From assembly GCA_010909725.1 (NCBI GenBank), contig JAACMV010000002.1, positions 496,001-560,000 on the forward strand: a DNA stretch of 64,000 nucleotides, written 5' to 3'. Both the position numbers and the translations under genes were made by a program. Shown piece after piece: positions 43,501 through 53,753 of the stretch; the stretch's first letter is position 1, and each line of letters begins with the position of its first letter. The notes beneath the pieces are model-generated. The model worked only from the letters and a program-made list of their open reading frames with translations, was not told the DNA's origin and did not search any database. The stretch is from Picochlorum sp. 'celeri' (lineage: Eukaryota > Chlorophyta > Trebouxiophyceae).

Positions 43501-44362
43501 ATTGCACAAGAGTGAGAGTCTCGGAGATTTGAAGCAGTGCTTGGGCGACCTGGAGGCATCCATTGTGCCCGAGTATGTTCATAGCGGATTTCCTCTGGAA
43601 CCCTTGTTAGTAAGGGGCGCATGGATTTCCATCGGAGCTGAAGTCGCTACGGCCCTACCAGGGAGTACAATTGCTGATGTCATGTTGCCCATGTCCCCAG
43701 ATCCAAAGACTGGTGCTCCTCCTAAGGCAGAAACTCAGGATGGCAGAGATGCACTTGCAAAACGAGTTCCCCTGTCATGGTTGCCTGAAACGCCAGCGTC
43801 AATGGCTCTTAGAGTCTTGGCTCTTGATACTGCGCTACGATATCGACGAGATGAGTGTGGTAGAGAGACTATGACAGAGTTTCAGTTCTCCTTGCGACCA
43901 TACAGATCAAGGGGATCAAAGAACGGACTTGTTGAGAGTATGTCTGTCCGGGATTATGGACGTGTTGATCCGACCCACTTTGCCAAGTTCCCTTACAGGC
44001 TTCTTTTCGGACCGCGCATTGATTTTGAGATTTCTAAAGAGGAACTTTTATCTGATATCCAAAAAGAGAGTGATGAACCATTGTCCAGCGTACTCTATAA
44101 GAGACAACCTATTGGCACTGGGCGTGGACGTGGAAGAGGCAGAGGCAGAGGTTCAAGACGAGTTTCCGCAGGCAGAGGGGAAGGGATAAAGCGACAGGAT
44201 ACAGAGGAAAAACTGGGACCGCATGAAGTTAAGGATGAAGCAGATGATGTTGCACCCGGGACAGCGAATGGGCAAACTCCAGAAGAAGCACAGGGGCACA
44301 CTCCTCTTGACTCCTCCAACAGCTTGCCATCGCCAGCATCATCATCAGATTTCGTTGCATAA
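40539..44362 (+). CDS. Homeobox-DDT-HARE-WHIM chromatin factor (plant RLT-like), one frame break
   Basis: About 1,250 residues. Exons 40539-42147 and 42218-44362, intron 70 bp (GTACGT, phase 1). A homeodomain lies at residues 3-62 (VIVWFSHRRRKDKR), then a long Lys/Glu coiled coil, a DDT domain near 340-390 (EILALDCPSVDLLLQSLI), a HARE-HTH near 495-560 (GACWMVLKDAGYQGLRVEEIA), acidic runs, WHIM1 near 645 (LDEKSALLGTLCQL), WHIM2 near 808 (LGCDRRYNRYYRF) and a Gly-Arg repeat tail. This is the order of Arabidopsis RLT1/2, partners of ISWI remodellers. The frame moves by +1 between 42744 and 42800. Removing one A from caaaaatg near 42769-42773 restores it, or a 28-, 34- or 40-nt GTAAAT...AG intron would. 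Confidence 0.85.
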
Positions 44363-44406
44363 ATTTCATTCATCTATCTATACATGTTGATGAATAGACA
44401 GGTAAT

Positions 44407-46035
44407 TTACAATTTTGAACGTACAAATTGCTCAACAACTTTTATGAATTCCTGTGGCATTTCTTCATGAGGACAATGACCACAGTCCAACGTCACCAGT
44501 GACGCATGTGGAAGGCACTCGACAAGCCTATGAGAATTCCCAACTGGCACCAAACCATCATCTGATCCATGAACAATCAATACCGGTACATTCCTCTTGT
44601 TGCAAGCATCTCTCAATCGCTCAGCCTGCAACATGGTATTCTCTGGGTGCAACACTCTTCTCAACTCATGCAATAGTCCATTTCTTGCTGTAATCCGAGC
44701 TGAAACAAACCTCATAAGCCCTTCTTCCCAATTTTCAACTAAAACAGGCATCCTGTACCCATCTACGTAACGCTTCCAATCCATCGAAGCCTGTATCTTT
44801 AGCTTTCTAACTGCTTGGGACAGACCAGAGCTCCAAAATTGCCTTGGAAAGACCAAAGGATGGATTGCTACTTGAAGAATAGGACGAGCAACTCTAAAGA
44901 TGACATTGATGAACTCCGCCAGAAGTGCCCTGAGCAATGACATGAACACTCTCAGAAAATCTCCAACCATTTTCCCTGCCTGCTTGCTTCCTTTAGTGCC
45001 AACACTACTACTGCTACTCTTCAAAGAGTCTTCTGTTTCAAACATTGAATCTATGAACAATAAAAAATCGTTGATAATACCATCTTTTCTACTCTGGCTT
45101 TGCTTCTTTGTAGCTGGTGTTGTCCACCCACATACAATTGCAGGAGCTATCAAGACTACTCCAGCTATTCTTTCATCTTCATCATGAATCAGAGCTTCTG
45201 CGACTGCTGAGGCTCCCATAGAGTGTCCGACTAAGATCTTCTTGACAGCAGGCATCGCAGTAGCATCTCCGTTTACTTGGTCAGCAAGAAGTTGTTCGAT
45301 GATATCCAAACCAGCCTCTCCATGGAACCGCATTGAATAGTATTTCCCATCGCGAGGTCTCTGTGAAAGACCAAACCCACAAAAATCGTGTGCGGAAACC
45401 AACGCACCCAAATCCTCTGCTAATTTCTTTTGAATCATCGAGTACGAAAATGTATGCGATCCAAACCCATGGAGACAGTGGAAAGCATGCCGAATGCATG
45501 CTTTTGACTTGTCCGGCAACCCTTCAACAGTGACATGCAGCTTGACTGCATCCACAGCCATCCATTTCGAATTCATTCCTCCAAGCTCTGTGGCAGGCCT
45601 CTTCAACACCCTATACTTTCTCTCAATCTGATACGCATATGTAATGAAAAGGACGCACCCACACAGAACCGCCATGCCACATGTATAGACTGGAGACCAT
45701 GTGAATGGCTTTGTCAGCATGTACACAGACCCACAAATTCCCAGTGCCACCATCAAACTAATCGCCTTTTCACCGTGACTCAACTCTGGTGTAAACTCGA
45801 GTGCATCTTCCACACCTACAACTGTCGCCTCCGTGGCGCACACGTGCGCTGAAGTCCTCTGTAATGTGCCACCATCATCATGGGCCAGATGGCTGCTGCC
45901 AAGAGGGTGCCAGACTTCAGAACAGACATGCCGTAATCGATTTGGACCAAATATCTGCAGTCCCACAAATCCACCCATCTTACGGCCAGGTATTGCAGTG
46001 CTCTGCTGCCGACTAGACACGGAAACCCTGTGCAT
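44407..46035 (-). CDS. Alpha/beta hydrolase with two N-terminal membrane helices
   Basis: Single exon, 542 residues from ATG 46035. Two hydrophobic helices lie near residues 90-135 (LMVALGICGSVYML and CGMAVLCGCVLFITYAY). The hydrolase fold carries the nucleophile elbow GHSMGAS, the acid in HGSDDGLVP and the base in CGHCPHEEMP, so the triad is complete. A long lid with several amphipathic helices sits between. The substrate is unknown; plant plastid relatives of this shape are lipases or esterases. The stop TAA lies in a TGTAA context. Confidence 0.82.
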   Translation of the reverse strand: MHRVSVSSRQQSTAIPGRKMGGFVGLQIFGPNRLRHVCSEVWHPLGSSHLAHDDGGTLQRTSAHVCATEATVVGVEDALEFTPELSHGEKAISLMVALGICGSVYMLTKPFTWSPVYTCGMAVLCGCVLFITYAYQIERKYRVLKRPATELGGMNSKWMAVDAVKLHVTVEGLPDKSKACIRHAFHCLHGFGSHTFSYSMIQKKLAEDLGALVSAHDFCGFGLSQRPRDGKYYSMRFHGEAGLDIIEQLLADQVNGDATAMPAVKKILVGHSMGASAVAEALIHDEDERIAGVVLIAPAIVCGWTTPATKKQSQSRKDGIINDFLLFIDSMFETEDSLKSSSSSVGTKGSKQAGKMVGDFLRVFMSLLRALLAEFINVIFRVARPILQVAIHPLVFPRQFWSSGLSQAVRKLKIQASMDWKRYVDGYRMPVLVENWEEGLMRFVSARITARNGLLHELRRVLHPENTMLQAERLRDACNKRNVPVLIVHGSDDGLVPVGNSHRLVECLPHASLVTLDCGHCPHEEMPQEFIKVVEQFVRSKL

Positions 46036-46497
46036 CCTTGCCTCCGACAAGAGTCTCTCTCTTCAGCGACGAAAGCAGCCAGTCCAGCACGCCGTTCCCT
46101 CAATGCATTACACGAGACATATATGCATTCACACTTTATTCATTTTATTTAATTTATGGCGTCGACGAGACAGAGAGCAGGTTATGAATCCATGAGGCGC
46201 CTTTGCTGCACCAGATGAGGATCTGATCCACCCACCACATGATGCTCTTCACCATCATGACGTGATATTTGATTGGGTGTACAGTGCATACATGAATGAA
46301 TCTGTCTGTATTCTTACAACAACCGCAAAAAAAAGGGATGCACTACATACCATTGATTTATTTATCAAGATGCAACCATGTTAATTCATTCAAAAAGACA
46401 ACGTTGAAAAATGTGTGCAATGGATTCATGCACTGCTCAAATAAAGGGAAAAAAACTGCAAAAGGAGTCGACCAAGGAGCAAAAGTGTGTATGAATA
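46036..46497. other. Intergenic, nothing recognised
   Basis: It lies between two minus-strand genes, the hydrolase start and the START-protein stop. It holds an A-rich stretch but no supported gene. Confidence 0.3.
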
Positions 46498-47970
46498 CTA
46501 GTCATGTTGTACATTGTGCAACATATGGCTGTACAAGTGGCGGTGATTTCTCCTGCGATGGTTGATGTGGTGTCTCTTCTTGTAATGACTATGCCCATCC
46601 TGACCATGGCGCGATATAGCCCATGCAATCCCAGTGGCCAACACCATGCATGAGATGCTACGGGCACTCTTCGAGCGGTGAATACCACCACTCGATGGCT
46701 CCCTGTTTGGTGCTTCTTCTGACGCATTGGTTGATGACATATCACCCTCGCTTCCCTGTCGACTCATACATTCTGGGAATTTAGGACGTATGGAGTGACC
46801 GTACGCCTGAGCATCTGCCTCGTAGGGTTTGCATCGAGTCCGTCTCTCTTGGACAAAGGCATTCATGTGAGGAACCATATTTGAGACAAAACCGCCCATC
46901 CCATGCCGAACAGCAAATCTTGCCAAATTCTCTGGGATTCCAAAATCTTCATAATGCAGTAATGTCGTCTCGCAAGCAGGGCGGCCACTTCCTGATGGGC
47001 ATGGAACAGTACGTGATCTCCACATGGAATAAAAATCATGCATTCTGACAATCCCCTGCTCATGAGGAGCAGCAGGATGCTCCACGCTCTTCGTAATACC
47101 ATACATTTCACCCTCATCTCCATGAAACACGCGACGGGCAATCACGTATTCTCTATCGGATATGAATGCAAAGGGAAAAGACCGAACCCACCTCACAACC
47201 TGACATCGACTGTCAAAGCTGTGGGCTGATTCCAGCAATTCATGCGTCGATATCAACCCGTCCCATTTTGGACGTGTATCATCATCCAAATAGAAATCCA
47301 TGAATTCGTTGCACGTGGCATTCTCAGCAACTGTCACACTTTTATATTCCGTTTTCCCATTTGGCCTCCGACGCCTCCATGCAACATATGTGCACCCCTC
47401 CCATGACTTTTCAAACATCTTCTCCCACACTCCTCCATGTTCTGTATCCACAGACTCTTTAAACTGTGCCAAGTCTGACTGAGAGACATACCATTGCAAA
47501 GGATCTGCAATATCATCCAGACAAGACAACTGCTTGCATCCCTGCCTCTGACCAAAACACCTTCCATCCCTTGATTCCTTGCACGCCACTGTCCAGGCAT
47601 CTCTGAAACTCATACCTTTGCGCAGAGATACATAGACAGCCCTGATGATGGCTCGAAATGTACCTGGTCGGCAGAACCTATACCACACCTCCCGAACCAA
47701 CAACAATGCATTCCACACAATAGCAAGTCTTCCAAACCACAATCGGAACGGAATCTTTCCAGCAGAAGCACCGTATGCCTTGGGACGAGGAAGCATCCAA
47801 CCCAGCAGCAACCCAACAACCCACACAAGGACGATATGACTCGTCCACTCAACCACAGGCATCATAACGACATCATCCTTTCGCTCGTATAATGATGAAA
47901 CAGCCGACTGGAATCCACTAAATTGGCCATAAAAAGCTGCTCCGAGTACATCCTTGACGTATAGTGCCAT
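46498..47970 (-). CDS. START-domain lipid-binding protein
   Basis: Single exon, 490 residues from ATG 47970. A transmembrane helix near residues 45-65 (HIVLVWVVGLLLGWML) precedes the START domain (about 190-390), seen in CNEFMDFYLDDDTRPKWD, SFPFAFISDREYVIARR and DFYSMWRSRTVPCP. The C-terminus has a Ser-rich linker, a possible second hydrophobic segment (SCMVLATGIAWAIS) and a His/Arg-rich end. START folds bind a lipid or sterol between membranes; membrane-anchored START proteins of algae and plants are of unknown ligand. Confidence 0.8.
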   Translation of the reverse strand: MALYVKDVLGAAFYGQFSGFQSAVSSLYERKDDVVMMPVVEWTSHIVLVWVVGLLLGWMLPRPKAYGASAGKIPFRLWFGRLAIVWNALLLVREVWYRFCRPGTFRAIIRAVYVSLRKGMSFRDAWTVACKESRDGRCFGQRQGCKQLSCLDDIADPLQWYVSQSDLAQFKESVDTEHGGVWEKMFEKSWEGCTYVAWRRRRPNGKTEYKSVTVAENATCNEFMDFYLDDDTRPKWDGLISTHELLESAHSFDSRCQVVRWVRSFPFAFISDREYVIARRVFHGDEGEMYGITKSVEHPAAPHEQGIVRMHDFYSMWRSRTVPCPSGSGRPACETTLLHYEDFGIPENLARFAVRHGMGGFVSNMVPHMNAFVQERRTRCKPYEADAQAYGHSIRPKFPECMSRQGSEGDMSSTNASEEAPNREPSSGGIHRSKSARSISCMVLATGIAWAISRHGQDGHSHYKKRHHINHRRRNHRHLYSHMLHNVQHD

Positions 47971-48436
47971 GGTGTTCCCGCTCGCTGTGTCGTTCGTCAC
48001 GCAAATCGTTGGATCGGAAATCGCACCCGCTCGCTTTCCAAAGCAGACACCCTTCTCCCAATGGAATGGAATAAATTAAAATACCCAGGGAAGATTCCTT
48101 GAGAGGCTGCTAGAACGCATACAGTCACAATGAGGTGTCGGCGTCGACACGTTGGAGACTCTCGTGAAATTGAAACAACGACAGGTTCTCGAGACTCTCC
48201 AAAACCCACCACGAAGGAACTATACCAGCCTATGGATCAAATAATTTAAATGAAATAGTAATACAGGCATTCATGTGGTGGACGTGGACGAATGAGTCAA
48301 ATGAGTTGGGGATATGGAGCCGATATCGATTCAATCCATGAGTTTGACCCTGGTCATCTCCATGTGTGGTCTGTATAGACTCATCCCACAGAAGTTAAGT
48401 ATCAACTCGAATCAACCCGCGGGATTCCATCCATTT
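47971..48436. other. Intergenic, nothing recognised
   Basis: It lies upstream of the START gene and downstream of the haem-oxygenase-like gene. Short open frames (47997-48212 minus, 48314-48559 plus) show no motif. Confidence 0.3.
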
Positions 48437-49312
48437 CTAGTGAATAGTGGATGTATAATAATAACGGTACAGCGCCACACTGACAGCCACGCCAACAGTC
48501 ATCCATCCAATACGAGAGGAGAGAAGGGTCTTGGACACAAAGGTCATGCCTGCCCTTAGAGGATGAAGCCATCCCACTCGGAATGATGTGACAATGGTAT
48601 TATTCATGGTAAAGACAAGGCAATGCTCTTTAACAAAGAGATCTTTCTCTTGATCACTCATATGTTTTCCCAAATCATCCAAGGCAGATTTGACTGATTC
48701 TCTCTGCGCACGGACGTAAGCGTCATCTCCAGAGGAATATTGAAATGCCTTTCTTCCATCAGTACTGTGTGGATCTAGACCCAACCCCTTGGGAATGACT
48801 CTGGATGCCAGTATTCTTCCTCCTGAGGCAAAGGCCTGATGTTGGGTGAATGCATGAGCTGCCAACAGAATGCTCACGTCCTTGTTGCTTGAAATGTAGT
48901 CCAAGCCCTCAAGATATGCTTGAACGTAGCTCAGACTGTGTTTTTCAGCGTCACGTTTCCAGTCTGGACCGAGATAGTATTCCAAGTCTTGAGCTATGGC
49001 GTCACGCCGAAAGAGTGGGGTGCTTGCGTTTACGAATGGGACAAGACCTGCATTCATGTAACGAAATAATACATATGAAATGAGTGTGTTCATGTAAGAG
49101 GTGGGCGTACGCTGATCTGTTTCCGCTGCGTGGTTGAGTTCGGATTCAATTCGTGAAAGAATCCAGTAAAAGCACGAGAGGGCTCGGGCATACAAAACCC
49201 TATCCACAAGAACTGTTACAAGTCTGGCATTGACAATTGAATCGCTCATGGAATGTTTTCTGACGGATGCAGACCGCAGCAGGTCCGTCAGTGGGGGCGT
49301 TGGTTGCGTCAT
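48437..49312 (-). CDS. Divergent haem oxygenase, ER tail-anchored
   Basis: Single exon, 291 residues. The fold is recognisable by the proximal-His segment SVRKHSMSDSI (His at about residue 19), LYARALSCFYWILSRIESEL, LFRRDAIAQDLEYYLGPDW and LLAAHAFTQ. A C-terminal helix (GWMTVGVAVSVALYRYYY) anchors it, as in animal HO-1. Haem oxygenase opens haem to biliverdin, CO and iron. The distal-helix motif, Gly-Asp-Leu-Ser-Gly-Gly in HO-1, reads Ala-Phe-Ala-Ser-Gly-Gly here. The first Gly and the Asp that organise the water network are therefore lost. There is no plastid transit peptide, unlike plant HY1. It may be a modified or inactive haem-binding protein. Confidence 0.78.
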   Translation of the reverse strand: MTQPTPPLTDLLRSASVRKHSMSDSIVNARLVTVLVDRVLYARALSCFYWILSRIESELNHAAETDQRTPTSYMNTLISYVLFRYMNAGLVPFVNASTPLFRRDAIAQDLEYYLGPDWKRDAEKHSLSYVQAYLEGLDYISSNKDVSILLAAHAFTQHQAFASGGRILASRVIPKGLGLDPHSTDGRKAFQYSSGDDAYVRAQRESVKSALDDLGKHMSDQEKDLFVKEHCLVFTMNNTIVTSFRVGWLHPLRAGMTFVSKTLLSSRIGWMTVGVAVSVALYRYYYTSTIH

Positions 49313-49510
49313 GGAAAGAAATTCGTCTCCATGAGAAGCCCTAGGTGACTGTTGAACTTTTTCTTATCTTCTTTTACATGCAAATGGCAGATATGAAACA
49401 TCTGCCATATTATTGAAAAGACGTATGCGTAGATCTCTCATGCCAACATGGCCCTGCCAGGTGCTCGAGGATATCGCATGTGCAAATACCTCTTGTCATG
49501 TCAATGGAGT

Positions 49511-50660
49511 TTAAACGAGAGCGGCAGCAACCACAGCCAAAGCGGAAGCAGCAACAGCCTTGGCTCCCACAGCGGCGGATGGTGGTGGCACTGGCACTGG
49601 CTCTGGGGATGGCATTGGCATTGGGGATGGGGATGGCTCTGGAGATGGCTCTGGAGCTGGCTCTGGGGATGGCACTGGCTCTGGAGATGGCTCTGGAACT
49701 GGAACTGGCTCTGGAGATGGTAATGGAACTGGAACTGGTTCTGGGGATGGCTCTGGCACAGTAATAGTCTCTGGAGACATGGCAACAGCAGGGACCATGG
49801 CGGCATCAGGGGCTGCAGCGTCTTCAGCAGGCTTTGGAGCCAGAACGCCTCCAGCAACCAAGACGTACTTGTTGCCATCGCAGCTGATGGTGGTCTCAAT
49901 TGGAACCTTGTTCATTGGTCCCTGCACCTGCAAATCTGTGGCTGGAGCAGTTCCTGGTGGCACAGAGGTGAGTGGCACCTTGGCGTCACTGTATGTGAGC
50001 AAACGCATCTTGTTTCCAGAGACGGTGTCTGCCTGAGAGGCGCCATTGTTGGTGGCCACACCCACATGGACAGTGAGAACATTGGCCAAGAGCTCTGGGT
50101 CTGCAAGAGCCTGCTCAGCAGTCAATCCATTCGAGCTCAAAAAGTCATTGAAAGCGGTATCAGTTGGCAAAACAAAGATCTCCTTCTGTCCCTCTGGGAG
50201 AGCTGCAGAAGAGAAAACCAAAAAAGAATCAGACGCTGTCCACAATGTAAAGCATTGCAAAATGTGTGTCATCGAGAAAAAAAACACGTACTGATATCAG
50301 CATCCCCAATGACTCCGAGAATAGCCTGCAATGTAGTGAACTGACCAGTAGTGGTCAAAGCGTTCTGGGCATCTGGGCACAGAGAGGCGACTGCATCGTT
50401 CACCGTTACTGCACCGGCACCCTTCACAGACACGGCAGCTGCAGACACAAAGGAATCAACACGTCATGGCCACATCCGATTAAAAGAACACCTCTTTTTT
50501 ATATAATAAGTAATATAAATACAATTGCGACACGTAGATACCCAAAAGCAAGTAAACACGGCTCCCGCCAACAACTTCTCCAACATCAGCACCCCACAGT
50601 GTGATCAGACAACGCGTACGCACCAAGGTAGGCAATCAAAGCAAGTCCGTATTTCATCAT
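49511..50660 (-). CDS. Fasciclin (FAS1) domain protein with Pro-rich tail, GPI-like end
   Basis: Exons 50624-50660, 50292-50438 and 49511-50202; introns 185 and 89 bp, both phase 1, donors GTGCGT and GTACGT; 291 residues. A signal peptide starts at the double ATG. One FAS1 domain covers about residues 20-165, with QKEIFVLPTDTAFNDFL and NVLTVHVGVATN (the H2 motif). About 90 residues of Pro-Glu-Pro-Ser-Pro repeats follow (12-base units in DNA), and the C-terminus ends in small residues plus AVAASALAVVAAALV, typical of a GPI signal. Plant fasciclin-like arabinogalactan proteins share this layout. The role would be adhesion or a wall glycoprotein on the cell surface. Confidence 0.85.
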
Positions 50661-50749
50661 CTTGAATACTTGATATCAAAAGAAAATATGCAATTTAAAT
50701 GAACGATTTAGTAAGATTTTGAGACTGATCGGATGTGTGATGCACGTGT

Positions 50750-51153
50750 TCATAGCATAACAATCGGCCCCTGATCACAATTCTTCTCGCCTATCAAAGC
50801 AGGTACTCGACCGGCTTCATTGAAGCGACATGAGGCCTCTCTGCAGGCCATATCCTCAGGGACAGACTCTGCCAAAGTGTGGGGATGCGTTTTGCACAAT
50901 TCCAACAAAAGTCTCAACCGCTCCACGAGAGAGAGACATTTTGGTTGAATCCTCCAGATGAGCGGGAGAATCTCATTTTGTACGTGCTGGCGATCCGCAT
51001 GGAATCCTGCGCAGGACAGGCCTGACTCCTAGGAGTCATTCAAGCGTGGCCAATGTGCAGCAATGCCGTCGTACTCGAATCCTCAAAATCACGGTACGGC
51101 TCACCAAACCTTTGTAGAGATAGAGCAGTCAAATTGAATGTATAATATATCAT
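50750..51153 (-). CDS. Small two-exon gene, 111 residues, unknown
   Basis: Found by reading the gap between two larger genes. Exons 51075-51153 and 50750-51006 join across a 68-bp intron (gtacga...gcgcag, phase 1) with total length exactly divisible by three. The product is helical and charged (RFGEPYRDFEDSR, then LSLVERLRLLLELCKTHP) with five Cys in the second exon's coding part, and it ends ...CDQGPIVML. No signal peptide or membrane helix is clear. I do not recognise the family. The start ATG is the first available and could be replaced by a further upstream exon. The intron length, donor type and open frames all fit this genome's pattern. Confidence 0.5.
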
Positions 51154-51368
51154 TCATGGACATAGAGACCAACGCACGTCAAGAGCGTACATGATATCCT
51201 GTTTCTTTTGTTCTCGTTCACTGTTCTGCACTATAAAATTCAGGTTTCGATGGCTGACAACTCAGGAATACCAAGGGACACAGTAGAACGAAGAAAAAGA
51301 TAAGGATTCGCTAAGGCTATAGACATGGCTGCCTGGATCAATCGAGAAAAGTTGGTTGCTTGTGACTC

Positions 51369-53431
51369 ATGAGCCAGCACAAGGAGGTTTTGCAAGGCTA
51401 CCGGCAAAGCAAGGCACCTGCCTGTGCCGTTGTTATGAAAGGCTTGTTCTTTATGATACTTTTGTATCTTTGTGTTAGTTTGATGACAATGACGGCTTGG
51501 TTTCCTCAGCATGGAAGGAAAATTTGGCTTGCCCTCATGCCAAGTCAACACATGTTGCTTGGAGAGGAAAGCACTAGACAGGGACTCGTATGCGAAGGGG
51601 AAGAAAGAAATCTTTCGGAAGTGGCCTTCAGTGGGAAAGGACTGCATGGAATAGATTTTCAGCACGAGTTTGAACTGGATCGAGAATGGGAAGTTCCCCC
51701 CTTCATCAGCAACGTGAGCCCTGAGTTCATCAAGGATGCTGCATTGCCCCGAGGTAATGGATCTGCCGTGATCATGCTTGCAATGGGCACAGAGAATCAA
51801 ATCGATTTTTTGGAGAACTGGATATTGAACGTAAAGCGAGCAGGGATCGCGATGGCCGTTATTGGTGCAGGAGACAATGCAACATTCAACAAGGCAAGAG
51901 AATATGAAGTATCTGTATTTCGATGGTCTCCAGAAGAACATGACGCTTCGGCTGGTTGGGGGACTTCTTTGTGGACTCGAAATACATGGCAAAAAGTCTT
52001 TGCGGTACAAAAGATAGTGTCTTGGGGATATGATGTTATACTTTCGGACCTTGATGTGGTGTGGTGGAGGGACCCTTCCATTATATTTGACAAACATCCC
52101 CAGGCAGACATGTTCTTCTCGCATGATGGCGTGGCTACTTCAAATACAGAAGAAGATGCAGCAGTGACTTTGCTGGAGAAGGGTGCTTCTGTTCATAATT
52201 TTATCAATACAGGAATGTATATGGTACGCTCAACTGGGGCATCTAGAGCATTTATGAGACGCTGGGCTGCGCGATATCCACATTTTGATGGCCATGATCA
52301 AAATGGTATATATGATATCATAAAGAGTGGACCACAGGGTGATAAACACCCGGAGGACCCTGCAATCCTGAGATCGGCAAATAATACATTATATCATGCT
52401 GTGCTTCCAACATATGTATTTGCCAATGGTCACTCGTACTTTGTCTCAAAGCTTCACAGTCTGCTTAATGTGGACATTCCATTTGGAATGCATGCAACAT
52501 GGACGTATGAGAACGCTGCAGGCAAAAGATCTCGTCTCAGAGAAGTTAAGGCCTGGCATGATCCAGACGAGTACTATGATGGAAAATTCATCACCATGGA
52601 TCTGGAGATACCTTCAATGCCGTTGGAGCACAATGAGAAGGATAACACGGAAGATATGCTTCAATTTCATTTGATGGCCCTTGAGATGCAAATGAAGCAG
52701 GTGGCAATAGGTATGATGTTTTCTCTCATTACAGGGAGGAGCTTTATTATGCCAAATCTGCAATGTTTCTGTGAGCGCATTTGGTATTCTGTGATCAAAT
52801 GTCGGTTCCCAGATTTCCTCGATATGAAGTTCCCTACTCCATGTCCGATGGACTACTATTTTCACATGGATATGCTATACAAGGGGGGTCGTGGGGTTAA
52901 GATTGACGTCAGAGAACAAGGGTTCCTTGATAACCCTAATGTTTCTCCACAAATCAAGGTTGGTATAATCTCGTTTGCAGATATTTTATTCCCATAGGCT
53001 TGAATGTTTGACTTTATTTATTGATGTAGACGTCCGTGGCTTCAATATCGCTATCTAGCAAGGCTGCTAACTGTGCCATGTGCTTGGGCAAGGCACATGA
53101 GGATACAAGGAATTGCTTATTGAGACAACAATGCATTTCAAGTGGAGAAAGCCCTTCAGTGATGATGCCGGGAAATTTAACTGACGTAGAAATTCACAAA
53201 TACTTGGCTCCCATGAACGATACAAAGCTTTGGGTATTGAATCTAAAAGGTTTTACGGGCTCAACTATGACGGAAGCTTTTGGTGGATTTGAATCTCCCC
53301 AAACTGGAGTGCTAGTTCGGTCATTCTTCACAGACCTCCTGCAAGACTGGTGTTGTCGCACGCCTGACGATGCGAATCGCTTGAATAAATCGATGTCAGA
53401 ACCTCTTAAAATGCTTCCAGGTTTTGTTTGA
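51369..53431 (+). CDS. GT77 arabinosyltransferase, XEG113-like
   Basis: Exons 51369-52958 and 53030-53431, intron 71 bp, phase 0; 663 residues. It is a type II Golgi protein with a membrane helix at about residues 22-45. The nucleotide-sugar fold carries VILSDLDVVWWRDP with the Asp-x-Asp motif at 227-229. The block IGMMFSLITGRSFIMPNLQC, followed by Cys-rich CFCERIWYSVIKC and FPTPCPMDYYFH, matches plant XEG113, which adds arabinose to Hyp-linked chains of extensins. The donor would be UDP-arabinofuranose. It lies beside a Pro-rich fasciclin protein, a possible substrate. Confidence 0.82.
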
Positions 53432-53753
53432 ATCAATCAGTGAATAATAATAAATGAATTCTAGTTTCATAGGGGAGTGAATTATCGCACTGCATGGACG
53501 TTTCTGCACATGTATAGAGAACCATAGGACTTCATCTCTATTGCCCACGGCTCAACCTGACATTTGATGACTAAACTCATCAATTTACATGCCAAATGCA
53601 TCGGAGAAGCCATGTAATTTGAGATTGAATAGTTATTTGACTCTTGTACCTACAGTGACTACATGCATCTCGGTCATCTCTATTGGTTGTGATCGCCACC
53701 TATAAAACCCTGACTATTATTATTTGAATCTGGATGAGTTTTCTTCCAAAGAC
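53432..53753. other. Convergent 3' region
   Basis: It lies between the ends of the GT77 and GT47 genes. It should hold both polyadenylation sites; a TGTAA on the minus strand lies near 53586. Nothing else was seen. Confidence 0.35.

Noticed and set aside
46296..46565. 89-residue plus-strand frame
   Set aside because: It overlaps the 3' end of the START gene, and its composition is low-complexity and Asn/Lys-rich without motif.
49560..50036. Plus-strand frame rich in Gly-Asp-Gly-Ser
   Set aside because: It is the antisense of the Pro-Glu-Pro-Ser repeats of the fasciclin gene; the repeat alone produces the long open frame.
51240..52124. 294-residue minus-strand frame
   Set aside because: It is antisense to the GT77 gene, which has conserved motifs throughout; the minus frame has none.
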